DNA of 64,000 nucleotides, from assembly GCF_932526225.1 (NCBI RefSeq), contig NC_064042.1:10864540-10928539 (forward strand). The letters are read 5' to 3'. Position numbers and translations under genes: made by a program. Within the stretch, counting starts at the first letter, position 1. Every line of letters begins with the position of its first letter. The stretch comes from Nematostella vectensis (lineage: Eukaryota > Cnidaria > Anthozoa > Actiniaria > Edwardsiidae). This document shows positions 14,901 to 38,504 of the stretch, piece after piece. Under the pieces are notes generated by a model that was given only the letters and a program-made list of their open reading frames with translations, did no database searches and was not told the origin of the DNA.

Positions 14901-17900
14901 TCTGCTTTTATACCATCCGCTGTTTTAAAAATGTATCTTGCGCATATCATTCAGCCCACTGCCTCCGTCTCTCCTCTTATAAGGAAATGTCTCCTACATG
15001 ACTCATATAGTATTGTTAAATACACCGTGGCCCACGGAAAACCCATCCTTAAGAGCATATCACCATTTGCACATCACTTTTACTTACTCAAGTCAGTGCG
15101 GTAGTAATACCCAGTAGAGTCGCTGAATGGGCAGAGCTCCTTTCGCGCGTTGCCAGGGCAACTGTAACCGGCTGGACAGGTTTTACACTCTGTCCACATC
15201 GCCTCAGAGTACGTGGCTGAAAGTTAACACATATTTTTAGCTTCCAGTCGTTAGTCCTTAGGGTGGCTCGAGGCTAAGAAGAAATGGCCATATCATATTT
15301 TTTTTCAATACGTTAATTAGGTTAACGTAGAAAGAAACATGGTAGGAAATACTTTTGGCACTTGTAGGCTTGCGCTAAGAAAATTAAATAAGATATTGAA
15401 AGAGTGCGTAACAAAACAACGCAAAATCTCTGTGTTCGCTTTATGCTATATGGTTGAATAAATGACAATTTTCCAGAAATGGATTACTATATGGTGTCCA
15501 ACTCGGTAATCAAAAGATTTGACAATAGTCCATGTAGTTATACAGCTCTTGGTGACAGTGACAACATAGGTATTTAAGCAATACGATTTTAACCTGCATT
15601 TAGATGTACGTCAGCCATCTAAAGTCAGTGCTTATAGTAGACCCAAATGTTCAACGAACACCCAGTACCAAGAGACATTCACGTATCCACATTATCTGAA
15701 AGATCAATACTCACCTCCACTGCAAGCAGCAGGAGGCGCTGCTGGATCTGAACAGCTAAAGCCAGCAGGACAAGCCGTACAGTTCATAGAAGCTGCACCA
15801 AGTGAGTACATTCCGGTTGGGCAGGGTACCGGAGGTACACTGTAAGGAAATATGTGTCTCTCTTAAAACTATAGGAAGACCTCATCTACATCAAGCAATA
15901 ATTCATATTTCTATTAATTATCTTGTACTTGTACTTGGCCTGATTTTCTTGAGCCTGTACCCCTACATCCCCACCCCCACACCCCTACACAAGCACATTT
16001 TGTTCCCAAGTCATAGTCGCTAATGCCCCTTAATTTTGTGCTCGACAAATCTTAATTGACCCTTCAAATCAGCTCTTGTGAGTGAAAATTTCAAGGCTTT
16101 TTGGTTGTTATTATTGTACAGGGTAGATCCAGGAGTATCAAAAAGGTTTGCCAAAGCACACCTTTCTTATTTCTTGTTATTTTTTAAAAAAGGAGGGCCT
16201 GCTTGGCTGGCCCCTAGAACCACCCCTGTTCTTTGGAGAACTGGCTTAATATACCATACACTTGATACTGTTTAATAACCTTGGATTAGAGCAGTAGAAT
16301 CCTGCTGGGCATGGCAAACAAGTCGTCCTTGTAGGTGAACTAGTCTGTCCGGCAGAGCAGCTATGACATACAGCCTCTCCTTGACCAGAGAATGTCCCCT
16401 CTGAGCAGTTAACTGGTACTTGTGCAGGATCTATACACTGCTGTCCAGCTGGGCAAGGCTTACAGACAGCTGATCCCTCTGAGCTATAGTTACCGGCTCC
16501 GCACGACAGGCACCCAGCTACACCTGCAGGGCTATACTGGCCAGCAGGGCATGGCCTAGATAAATCCCTGTTCAAACATTCATGCCCTGCTTCGCAAGTG
16601 TGACAGGATAACTGACCAGTCTTGTTGTTATAGGAACCATCTGGACACCTTTCTGGTACCGACATTGCAGGATTGGGGCATATGTACCCTTGAGTACATG
16701 GGGTACACACCGTGGCACCATCTGGTGAGAAGTAACCAGCGGAACAAACTTGAGGTGCTGCTCCATTAGGGCATTGATAGCCTCCTGGGCATCTACTACA
16801 GGTAGCATTTCCAGCTGCACTATAATAACCCTCTGCACAAGCCACTGGTTTATATGCCTGGTTTTCACACCGATACCCTTCAGGGCATATTGTACATTTT
16901 GTTTGTTGTGTTGCATTGCTATAGTAACCAGGGTCACATGGTCTTGGCTGTTCGCCTCTGATTGGACAATAGCTTCCTGAGGGGCAAGGCTGAAAGAAAA
17001 GAAATAAGAATGATACAGATCATGAAATGCTGTACATATACATGAAGAATGGTTGAAAGAGTCATGTCTCCCATCTTTCTTGCAAACCTTAACTACTCCT
17101 GTTAAAACACAAAATAGCCTTCAGCTCGGCCAGACTTTTCTAGTAAATCGACATAACAATGAAGTCTACTTCACACACACATAATCCCCATAGCCATGTG
17201 GGGGGTGGGGGGCTCGGGTGTTCGGAAACCCCCTCCCCCCTTTCAACAGGATGGTCCACTCTAATAAAGGAGGTAAAATAAAGTACCACTGCAAGCTATA
17301 TGTTTAGCTTCCTAAGAAAAGAGAGTTTTTGGATAAAAATACGACCACCCCCGAAAAAACAAAAAGGGATTTTTTTATGCCTTTGCAGTATCTCCACGAG
17401 ACGTTTATTGTCTGATTTGGCCAAAATACTGTCTGACTTTTGCATTAATGACATACCAGAGTGATCTAGCTTATACTTTATAGTTTTGTCTACAAATAGC
17501 ATGTCTATTAAGAACCGAAAGTGGACTTTCGGCCTTTGTGGGGGGTGCGTTTGCACCCGCTACACCCCCCTTGGGTATGGGCCTGGACCCCCCCCCTCCT
17601 TGTTTATAGATGACATCTTCATAAACTCACTTTACATGCAGCTGAATCAGACTGCCCTGGCAAGTTGTTATAGAAGCCTTCAGGGCAGAGCTGAGCTGTC
17701 TGTCGGGAACCTGGGCAGCTGTTAAAGTAGAATTATCACTGTTATAAATTTGTCTCTTATGGTTGGGATAGATAAGGCTGATGCTACACAAATCTCTTCC
17801 AGATAAAAAATAAAAACAAAAGTAAACCTTCTTGGAATTGTGGTAAATCAGGTTTATGATAAGATAGTTAATTGTCATTATTGTAATCTCGTTATTGCAT

Positions 17901-19177
17901 GTGATTTTTTTTTTACTTCCTGCTTTAAATAGATTTAGAAAAATTCATAATTTAATAGACACTTGATAAAATGATTGATGTCACTCTAGTTCAATATTGT
18001 ATCAAAACATATTGGAACATTATACAATAATTGGTGTTGCTATTTTGCATGTCGTAAAAGGGTATCATGTAATATTAAAATATTCTACATTCTATAACCT
18101 TGGGTGTATGAAAAAAAAGATATAACGGTACGCATATTCTATTTTCTCTAGACGAAAGCGACGCCTCTCTTATAAATTATAATAAGGAGGAAACATGTAA
18201 AGCGGCTTCCACTTTAGCTCCTTTAGCTCCAAGGAAACCATTATATACAGAATACCGGTATCCGCTTTCTTAACGGGGAATCAAAATTTAATCAATCTTC
18301 AACGAATTTTATTGTAATATAGCCACATAATGAAATGTCTTTATTATTCAGAGAACATTATTTAAAAGAAGCAGTTTATTCTAAACACTAATCACTGCGG
18401 GAGCAAAATAAAGTCAAAGCAAATGTCAAAATTACATCATTATTAAAAGTGACTTATAAAGCATATTCCATGAATTAATAGCGATGATAGAGCTTTAAGC
18501 CTTTAGGTCTAATAGAAAGTCACTCTCTGGTAATAATAATAATAATAATATTTGAGTTTTATAAGGGTAGTAGAAAACAAACAAATAGACAACGAATTTT
18601 TAAATCCGTACAAATCTCCCGAAGATATGGTTTCCGTACTGCAAGTACCGGTTAAAAAAGGGTTAGTTCCATATCGATCCTTGATCTTTTAACTTCTTTT
18701 AAGTTAGAATAGATCGTTGCAAGCGTTTTGTTAAAGAAGGGTTTCAAAGGGTTTGGTAAATAATTTATGTGATAAGAGTTCCACGGGATCCAGACGAAAT
18801 ATTCAGCAAGTAGTGTACTTTATAGCCACTTACTAAGAACCGGTAGGACATTCGATACACCCCCAGTTTGTGCTATTTTGGACCAAAAACTGTCCGGGCG
18901 GACAGCCAATGCTCCCGGTACACAGTGTTCCACAAGATGCACAATCACACAGACCTAGGAAAGAAATCGAGACATTCTGATCAAATATACACCGCTATAA
19001 AAGTCAACCGCGAAGAGTAAACAACTAAATAAGAAAGTCCGAACAAGCCAAAGTTCGAGACCTACCTTGGGAAAATGCAGGCTTTGACCAGCAAAGCAAT
19101 ACAAATGATAGAATCATAAATTTCGGAGCAGTTGGTTTTCTCTCTTTTGAACTCCCATCGAATAAATATAACTTCAT
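1..19177 (-). CDS. Giant ephrin-receptor-like (GCC2/GCC3) Cys-rich repeat protein, 3'-partial
   Basis: This is one gene read right to left. I traced 26 coding exons by GT-AG splice sites; every junction keeps reading phase, giving about 2,355 codons before the left edge. The start ATG (19177-19175) opens a 37-codon exon with a late hydrophobic stretch (MILSFVLLCW) ending in Ser-Gln, which is a plausible signal peptide. The rest is dozens of modules of the form C-P-x-G-x-Y-x(n)-C-x-x-C-x-x-G-Y-Y-C, typical of the ephrin-receptor-like/GCC2_GCC3 Cys-rich family, with many N-x-S/T sites. No membrane helix is seen in the window, but the C-terminus is missing. The role is probably extracellular or cell-surface; ligand and partners are unknown. 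Fourteen of the 25 introns are phase 1, as expected for module duplication. Two adjacent genes are possible but nothing in the phases requires it. The gene is divergent from ORC3. Confidence 0.85.
6396..11809 (-). CDS. Giant Cys-rich gene, exons 10-17 (middle part)
   Basis: Exons in transcript order: 11681-11809, 11206-11390, 10424-10537, 9409-10233, 8541-8849, 7406-7735, 6855-7100, 6396-6597. The 825-bp exon 13 is the largest in the gene and encodes seven or so near-regular modules with the C-P-P-G-Y-Y-C core. Exons 11 to 16 all end in phase 1, so exons 12 to 16 are symmetric and could be duplicated or skipped without breaking the frame. The antisense open frames over exon 13 are by-products of its GC-rich repeats. 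Confidence 0.82.
8926..8977. repeat. (TA)n microsatellite
   Basis: About 26 uninterrupted TA units in the intron between exons 13 and 14 of the giant Cys-rich gene. Confidence 0.95.
12290..12775. repeat. Minisatellite, ~123-bp unit, about 4 copies, containing a splice donor
   Basis: Units begin at about 12290, 12414, 12537 and 12668. Each holds the sequence that, in the last copy, is the 3' end of exon 9 of the giant Cys-rich gene plus its GTAAGT donor. The first three copies diverge from exon sequence after CTGCC, where they read CCACCC instead of the coding continuation. The third copy carries a roughly 8-bp insertion. Only the copy at 12668-12775 is joined to the real exon. Confidence 0.9.
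12744..19177 (-). CDS. Giant Cys-rich gene, exons 1-9 (N-terminal part)
   Basis: Exons in transcript order: 19066-19177 (signal peptide), 18834-18954, 17631-17718, 16280-16989, 15715-15839, 15088-15216, 14322-14696, 13603-13771, 12744-13022. Exon 4 (710 bp) encodes a run of about six modules with cysteines every 8-20 residues. Donors are mostly GTAAGT or GTGAGT; exon 4 uses the weaker GTTATT, chosen because it alone keeps phase into exon 5. The exon 9 acceptor (TAG at 13025-13023) was chosen over an AG five bases further in because only it preserves the frame. Exon 9 ends inside a minisatellite that repeats its last 30 or so bases and its donor. Confidence 0.8.
14073..14089. repeat. Poly-G run followed by ACC/ATC-rich simple sequence
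   Basis: Seventeen G in a row, followed to about 14290 by degenerate ATC/ACC trinucleotide sequence on the plus strand. It lies in the intron between exons 7 and 8 of the giant Cys-rich gene. I see no coding content. Confidence 0.85.
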
Positions 19178-20742
19178 CTTGTAAAATCCCGCGTCGAGAT
19201 TGAAGCTAGCGCAATGCGTTTACCGCACGGTACGAGCTATCGCGAGTTACCATACAAAATGTTTACAGCAATACTTCCTCGACGCTTAAAGTTAACTCCG
19301 CATAATCATCCAATACTGAATTCCATTCTGCTATCGTGTAGGGCTTTAGGCTTCCTCTCGCCTAACTTGCTACACTTCCAAATTCGACTTCAAAAGTTAT
19401 AATTCGGTTCCAAGTTCCTAAGTCAAATTATGCACGGATATGCAAATTGCGGATACATGACGTCATGTTGTTATAACTACCCGGTTTGTTTTGGTCGTAA
19501 ACTTTGCAAATTCCTCTTTCATTGAGAAACAATCTTGAAGCGTACTTTTTTTTCGTCTCTCTGTTAGCTTAAAGTCTAATAGAATCATTGAATACAGTCG
19601 CTCGATCATATTTCCATGCAGTTCAGCTACTATTTTTGTGTTAAGCCCTTTTTTGAGCGAATTATCCGGAGTTAATGATCTAAAACACAACATTCCCGAG
19701 TCACCAAGTTATTGGTAGAAACAAAAGAACATTACACTGGCTTGTGACTTTTAACAGGAAAACAATAACTTCATTTCGTAATAGCCTTGCCTGTGGAGCG
19801 CACGCTAGCTTTACACTTTACGAAAAAGAGGGAACATTGTATGTTGTAGTTGAAGGTTGTCAAATTGATTCAGATGGGGTAGTATAGTAAACAGTAAACC
19901 TCTTTATTATGCTGTTTTAATTTTTTTTATTTTTAACTCTTGACCTGGGGAAGGTGGGGGGGGGGGGGGGGGGTGAAAGCGTGGTGGGGGTATGTGCACC
20001 CCAATATTTAAAAAATATAAAAGGAAATGACCAGTAGGGGCATGGCTGTGCCCCCCCCCCCCCCCCCCCCCCAACATTTTCTTAATATTTCTGTATTGTC
20101 CCCCCCCTTATTCTTATACGTGGCCTGCTACGGCTTTGTAGTATCTCTTGTGACCGTCGTACAAGACCTTTTTAAAAATAAAAGGAAAGTTCTTTAATAA
20201 AAAATAAAGTGATAATCTTCATAAATTTCAATTGATCTAATAACTGCAAAACAAATGAAGGAAATTCGGAACGAACGTGCATCACCCTGTATACACTCAC
20301 GCAAAAAACCCTTGGTTTTTTTTCAGTCTTTAGCAGGCCTGTAGCCAGGATTTTGAGCGAGGGGTTCGTTTAACCATAAAGCGGACCATTTTCTCTTAGG
20401 TAGCTCATCCTAGCTCGCTGTGGTACTCGATTTTCCTTCATAACAGCGGACCGAGTCGAGCGGGGAGGGGCTAGAACCCCCCTGGGGGTGGCTACGGGCC
20501 TGTTTAGTGAGAACTGTAAGATACAAAAACTCTCTGCTTTCAAGGATAACATTGTTAACTGTAAGACTACTTACATCTCCCTGGCTGCACATTTTTCCTA
20601 AAAACAGACTATACAAAAAAGTCTCGATAAAGTCAGCATGACAAGCCGAATTATTAGCGATGGGTTTCCTGTGATAAAGAAACTGGAAGGTACTGGGTAC
20701 TGAGCCCGCGAAATTTCTTTTCCTCAAACCCAACATTCTAAA
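19178..20742. other. Divergent intergenic region between the Cys-rich gene and ORC3
   Basis: About 1.56 kb separates the two start codons. It holds two long homopolymers, G18 at 19956-19973 and C22 at 20051-20072. No convincing exon, TATA box or RNA gene is visible. Promoters of both flanking genes must lie here, but I cannot place them. Confidence 0.6.
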
Positions 20743-32086
<11,344 letters not shown>

Positions 32087-32934
32087 CTACGGATGTCACA
32101 CACCCACTAGGGCTGTAGGCCAGGGAGTGCCATGTGTACCCTGAAGTACTCGGAAATGCCTTCAACCAAGGTTATTGAAGCAACCAAGAGGGGCAGATGC
32201 ATTACTGGCAACGCCCCTGAAATTAGGAGTCTGCTAGCTGGGAACCATCACAGACACTATTTTTCTCTTAAAAGGTGTCCCTATGCTGCACCCTAGAGTA
32301 CTCTAGTCAAAGATTTTTCACCTGAGGCAACTGTTCAATTAAGAGTTGTAAAAGAGGAGGCAGTGCAGCGCTCCTACATGGGAAAGCTGATTGCTACAAA
32401 TGACCCACGGAATATTTCCCTAAGAGGTATACCGATGGCCAATTACTCAAGATCACTGGGGCAATATTCACTTAAAGAGTGATAGATGTATTTCTAGGCA
32501 GCGCTCCACCTTCTGGGACACCAGGTGATAGAAGAGCTAGTGTCATGTCCCTTACATATTGTGCGATGGCTGGTATATGTTAATGATAGGGAGAAGCTAC
32601 TTTCATTCGGGTATACTTCCGCTATGCCCATAGTTCCCCAAGGGGTAAATGATGAGATATAGACAGTAAATAGTGCCTGTCTGCTGCAGAGCCACGATGA
32701 AAGAGACGAAATTTCGAAAAGTTTCTCATATATAAGAAAGGATAGTGCATTAATCATGGATAGCCTATCTTTTCGTTTTTTCTCTGTTATACCCTTGAAA
32801 AGGAATAATGGATCAGTCTCTAGGGATCTCAAAGTAAGTTATGGGTTAATAATGTACTGCAATGATTAACCTGTTGAAAAATAAATAAATTAAAAAAGAC
32901 CGAAAAAATTAACCCTATTATCAGTTTTTTTGTT
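32087..32934. other. 3' flank of ORC3, no gene recognised
   Basis: AT-rich to mixed sequence after the ORC3 stop. A minus-strand open frame at 32494-32832 has no recognisable domain. Phrases such as GCAGCGCTCC recur, suggesting old repeat material. A poly(A) signal for ORC3 could not be assigned with confidence. Confidence 0.4.
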
Positions 32935-33549
32935 ACAGCCCGTCAAAGTAAAACACCGCTGTACCTAGTCAGCGGTATCTAGGCTTTTCAACAGTGCTTT
33001 GCGGTCTCATCTGTAACCCTTCATAGCTTTGCTGATCCTAGTACATGTTGATGGTTACTAGAATTTTTCATAAAGATACTATTATTTTCATATTGGGAAA
33101 GTGTACTAGGACATTGAGGCTGCTGGAGCATAATTAATTGCTGTACTTATGTGCTTGTCTGGCTTTGCCTAGATGATTAAATAACTATCTAATGATTTAC
33201 TACTGCTCTCCTATTGCTGTATTCTCTGAAACCAAATTGATTTGATTCTAAAATTATTTACACTGCTTTGACCAGTAATTAATTCGCTTTGGGGTGAAGA
33301 CAAAAAAAAAAGTTGAATGCTTTACCATGGATATCCCAGCATGCTTGCAATCTGTGATGACCAGCAAGATGGATAGTTCCAGGAGCCTTCAAGGAGTGCA
33401 CATTGTGCTGAGAGGTTGAATTCTGCTGTTGTATTTTCCTTGTTCGATTTGAAATTTGTCTAAGAACCTGAGTTTATTATTTGGATGAAGAGTAGTTACT
33501 ATCACGCATTGGTTGGATGCATATCTTCAAGACCATTTTATCCCTTAGA
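32935..33549 (+). repeat. Segmental duplication, copy 1
   Basis: This 615-bp block starts ACAGCCCGTCAAAGT and ends ATCTTCAAGACCATTTTATC. It aligns colinearly with 35142-35878, with many substitutions and small indels. No coding content was recognised. Confidence 0.85.
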
Positions 33550-35141
33550 CTGCTTCCTGATTGTCTTGCTCTTGTTGTGCTAATTTGTTTTGTTCTTGCC
33601 GGTTGAGGGGTCATTGTGTTAAAGAAGGCCAATCACACACGCCGCCATTTTATGCTCCCGCTCGATGCCGTCACAAAACATACATTCTGTCAAGGTTACG
33701 CGTTTCGCTTTGTTTGGTGTCCTTTGTCTCAACTGAGTCGTTCAGATAGCAACTAAGTATAATCAGGGAGTTGTCTACGGGGCAGCGAGGTTTTCGTTGA
33801 AGCTTTCACTCACTTCCTAGTGTCTGAGGGCTATTTACAAAATGCGTCTTTTTGGGTACTTTTGGCTAATTATTGTCATTGAAGGTAATTTTTATTATTA
33901 TTTCTTTATGTTTATTCTCTGTGGCCTCTTATGTTTCTGGAAAATTTGTAAAAAGGAAACAACATCAATTAATATAGGATTGATATGGCTAAGGGAAAGA
34001 TAAATATATAGTTATGGTTATGATTAATACCAAATCTTTTATGACGGGTTGTCTTTGTGAAAAGACGATTGGTGTTAGTGGTGGCGGTGGTAGTTATAAT
34101 TGCCTGGTAATCGTGCGAATTATAGCGCAATAACATCGTAGACAAGCACACTGATGGATGATGCAGCGATGTAGTGAATTATGTTGCAATATGATCTTGG
34201 CCACACTATTTGCGTCCATGTTGTGCAATTTTGCGCTAGGCGTTATTCTGAATTACGAAGTTTGTAAAGAGCTCGAGACTTGCTGCTGATGCTATTGTAT
34301 TTAGTTGAAGCCAAAACATCAAATATTTGTTCATTATATCTTAAATTTAAATTCATTTAGCTAGGTTTTTCCGGGAAGAACACAATATTTTTTTTATTGC
34401 ACGAAGCGTTACGATGCTATCACATTTAGTTGAAGCCAAAACATGAAAACTGAAAGTTTGACATTTGAATTTTTTTATTTAGCTAGGTAGAAGTATCGAA
34501 ACGTAGCGTGACGGACACAAAGGACGGCTGCCTTGGTTGACAGCTACTTCCTAAGGAAGAATAAAGATTTTATAAACCTGATTTTTATTCGGAATTTACT
34601 ATTTGTTTAAAGCTTTCGCAGCCTCTTGCACTCTTCTCTATAGTCAGCGCTATCGTCATTTATTTAACATCTTAATTTCTCATAGTAAATTTGATTCGTT
34701 CGGGCTCGAGAGTAAACCATTGTTATGGGTTTTTTGGTTTTGAGAGGGAACTGATGAGCCTGCAGGCTAGGATCCGGTGTCAGCGGTGGAAAGGCTGGCT
34801 CTCCAGTCACATGTTGCCAACTGCGTCAACACGGTTGTCAAAAGAACAGTCTTGCCTACCTCCTCCCCCTCTGCAACGTGTAACCAGAGTTGTTTGTACA
34901 GTGTGTTGCCGAAATCACGGACGGTTTTTGCAAAAAGCACCATAACTTTTTACTGGGATATCTGTGGTATCCCAGTCATAAAATGCAACTGCTTTTTTTC
35001 GTCGTCTCGCGTATGTGCAAAATACCCAAGAATCTCTGCGCTATAGTCGATACCTTTTGCATTGACTCCTGGCTATTTTTGAGCTGAACATACAAAAAAA
35101 CAGACTGAAAACAGATACCTCCCCCCTAGTCTGAGTTTTAT
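33550..35141. other. Spacer between the two duplicated blocks
   Basis: Contains the putative signal-peptide exon at 33842-33884. Otherwise it is AT-rich with small open frames only. Short phrases after both duplicated blocks (GCCGGTT.AGGGGTCA, CCGCCAT) suggest the duplication extends further in diverged form. Confidence 0.4.
33842..33884 (+). CDS. Candidate signal-peptide exon of the beta-helix membrane protein
   Basis: ATG begins a 14-codon stretch that is strongly hydrophobic (FGYFWLIIVI), ending GAA-G before a GTAATT donor in phase 1. The exon at 38505 opens with AG-AAC after a TATAG acceptor, needs exactly this phase, and its own product lacks a signal peptide. The 4.6-kb intron would be the longest in the window. 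This is phase and context evidence only; another upstream exon could serve. Confidence 0.4.
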
Positions 35142-35878
35142 ACAGCCCGTCAAAGTCAAACACCGCTGCACCTAGTCAGCGGTATTCTAGCTTTCCAATA
35201 GTGCTTTGCGGTCCCCACTTTTAATCCCTCGTCGTTGTGCTGATGCGAGCACAAGTTGATGGTTGCTTGTATTTTTCATCAAAAATACAGCTATGAGCAT
35301 TTTAGGAGAGTGTCCTAGGACATCATGAAGTCTATTGGGGAATAATTAAGTGCTGTGCTTATGGATATTTGCAAAAAGCATAAGGTGGAGTCATGGTGTT
35401 TTTTTCTCGTTTGGCTTTGCCTGGATGAGAAAATCATTTTCCAATGAATCACCACAGCTCTTCTGAATGCTGTCTTTTCTGAAACCAAATTAATTCCAAA
35501 ATTGTTTACACTGCTATTCTGGGCCTGTATAACATGGAATTGATTTGTATGGCTTCGAGGTGAAAAGAAAGAATGCTTTGCAGTCCGTAATGGCATCCAC
35601 GTGGTTTCACAAGCCTTCAAGGAGTGGACATTGTGTTTTGAGGCCATGGAAATAAACCTGAAGGATCAGAATAAAGGTATCTATTTGTGTCTTGAGCTGT
35701 GCTTGCTGATCTCTCTCCCTTGTGAAGTATTTTGAGCGTTTTGTTAAGAGGTGTGATTCTGCTTTTCTTTCCTTGTTCGATTTGAAATTTTTCAAAGAAC
35801 CTGTGCTTTTATTTGGCTAAAGAGTAGTTGCTATCACCTTGGTTAGATGCATATCTTCAAGACCATTTATCCCTTAGA
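35142..35878 (+). repeat. Segmental duplication, copy 2
   Basis: Colinear with 32935-33549 but 737 bp long. It has extra segments, including about 45 bp near 35365 and about 90 bp near 35645-35745, that copy 1 lacks. The two copies are in the same orientation about 2.2 kb apart. Confidence 0.85.
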
Positions 35879-38223
35879 AGGATGCGTGAGTATCTTCATC
35901 TTGCTGTGTTTATTTTGCATTTATGAATTTTTTGGGTTATGGGTACTCCTCAAAGCCGGTACAGGCCGGTTTAGGGGTCAATGTCTTACAACAAGAGAAA
36001 ACTGTGTCATGGCCGCCATCTTTGATTTTGAGATTCCAGGTCTCAGATCCATGTCAATTTTTGCAGTTGAAGGCCAGATTCGCGATTTCATTTCTGCATA
36101 TATTACCATAGTCTCAATCTCGACCAAGTAATTGTCAAGTAATTGTCAAGCCGGATTGATTTCGCTGTATTTACTCGTGTTTACATTTGCGACCCGACAA
36201 AGGGACCCGATACACGTAAGGCTCGAGTTTAGAATTATCTGCTGCCTGCTTTAGACACATACAGTTTACTTCAAGACGTAAGTAAAAGTGCTCTGGACAC
36301 TCATGAGGTATTTACCCTTATTGCTTAATAGCGCAGCCAGCGTGGCCGTAGGCCGCGCGCGGAGCTCCATAGGTATAGAAATTGGTCATAAACTAGGTGA
36401 CTCAAAAATTGTGGTCAATGACGTCATTTCACACGCTGTTAGCTATCTGTACCACTCACGTGACCATGCGACCAGGCCAGCTAATTGATTGATCGCTCTA
36501 AACCAATAAGAGACTAGTTCCAGCAAGAACCGGGGGGAAAAAGACGAGGGGGGTTTAAACCTATTCTGACTTTCGACGTAAAACGAATAACGGAATGCAT
36601 GATTGCAGAAACGAATTAACAAGACAAAGTGTTTAATTAAGAAAATTCAACTGATTAGCCAGTCAAATGGCCGTATGAAAATTAGAATTTGAAGGATATG
36701 TCTTTCTAAGGAACTGCTTTGTACTTTTACATGCTTGGAATATTATCAGCTCGAATTCTTCACCTGTCGCGGTGGCTGACGCAACATAAAATCGTGCAAG
36801 GGGAATTCGTGCATCATCAGTCAACCTTTTAACACTAAAAAATATCATTCTTCGGAATAAAAACGTGTACCAGGTAAATAGGAAATTGTCTTTTGCGATT
36901 TGCGTAGGATTAGAAATAATTTTATAAAAAAAAAATACAGCATTTTTTTGTGAATTTTGAAAACCCCGGTGTTTGTAAGGGAAATATTCGATTAGATGTT
37001 GTTATTATGGATCTCTTTTTTATCCTCAAAAGCAATTTTAGTATAGAAACCTACCCCTAAACTGCCCAAAGATTCTCCATATAAAAATATGGTAATAAAG
37101 CTGGCTCCGCTTTTAGGCAGTGCCTAAATCTATATATTATATTATGAAGTGGAAGTAGTTTGAAACTATTGAAGAAAATCGTCTCCTACAAATCGCTATG
37201 AATGAATCCCAAAGAAGTGACTATCTTACATCATGACACTTGATCTCTCTCATTGAATGGCATAATTTTTTTTACCAAGTAGATTTCAAATTATTTTGGT
37301 AATTTGGTGCTTATTTTTTTGTATTTTGGTCCTTCCTTTTGATAAGTTTTGTTTTCTTCCTAAAATAACTTTATCCCTCATTGAATGTCATTTTAATTTT
37401 ATGGAACATTTTAAATGAAATCTAGAGCATTGTGTTGTCTTTGTAGTGTAGTTGATCTCGATCCTTAAGAATATGTATATGCTATAATTTCAAGTCTGGA
37501 TATTCTATAGCCCTCTCATTTACTTCAAAATAAAAATGTTTAAACAATATTATAGCATAAATAGATATTGTTGTTTACTTTGCACTTAAATTGCTCCAAA
37601 ATGTAGTTTAAATGCTAGAACTAATTCCCATTATCTTTTTCAACATATTTCCAATAAGCAGGTTATTTGTGTTCGTGTTTAGGCACACTTCGTGAACAAG
37701 CACTGTAAATTTTCAAAACGCTTTCATTCTTCTAAATTAGTAGCGAGATCAAATAACTTCTATTCTGTTGTGAAAGTGTTTTACAGTGCTTCATTCCCAC
37801 CAAAAAGTTGGTATTTTTCTTAAATGTAATTTACCAGAAGGACTGGTTTATGTAAAGCGTTAAATTCACTGCACCTTTAACTTTCAAACTACGCGAACAA
37901 AAGTTTGACTCACCTTTAAATAAACTTAACTTTTTCCACTGGTAATAACGCTAACTACGTAATTACTACAGCACATGCGAGTATGAGAGTTAGTTACTAA
38001 TTGGGTCACGTGAAATTTTTTTATTCGCTTTCGTATATTTTAAAGAGGCTTTCGATGCAAACTGTCCGGAATTGGGTACCGTGCGTAATTGGGGCAACAC
38101 ACTGTGCACCATGTTTGATTATATCAGATTTTGTCTTGGCCAAGTAAACGAGGCAGCCAGTAATGATGGGCGCGTTTACACTTCATTATTAAGCCCCGTG
38201 CAAACAGAACCAACACTCAAGAA
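35879..38223. other. Gene-poor stretch upstream of the beta-helix gene
   Basis: AT-rich sequence with only short, unrecognised open frames. If the first exon is at 33842 this is intron; if not, it should contain the promoter. Confidence 0.4.
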
Positions 38224-38405
38224 TGGTTCTCACTTGGACTTAAGCGCAAGCGCAACGCACGTAAATATCTGATTCTCACTAGAACGCAAGCGGAAGCGCA
38301 AAAGAACGCAACTGCTTGATTTTCTTGCGCTTGTGTTTGACCGATCCCACTTGTGCTGCGCTTCCGTTTGCGCTTACGCTTGCGGTTGGGTCCTAGTGAT
38401 AACCA
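38224..38405. mobile_element. 182-bp MITE with TGGTT-TCACT-GGAC inverted ends
   Basis: The left end TGGTTCTCACTTGGAC and the right end in reverse (TGGTTATCACTAGGAC) match at 14 of 16 positions. The inner arms repeat GCAAGCG(T/G)AAGCGCAA on both strands, so the element is largely foldback. It ends 99 bp before the large exon. Confidence 0.75.
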
Positions 38406-38504
38406 ACCTTAAGCTACATTGCTGGCACTTTTACTGTCAGTTGTTCACAAAACAAACGATTATTATTCAATTATATTATTAACCCAGTTCTAACTTTCAT
38501 ATAG

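Noticed and set aside
32494..32832. 112-codon minus-strand gene in the ORC3 3' flank
   Set aside because: No recognisable motif; it lies in repeat-like sequence.
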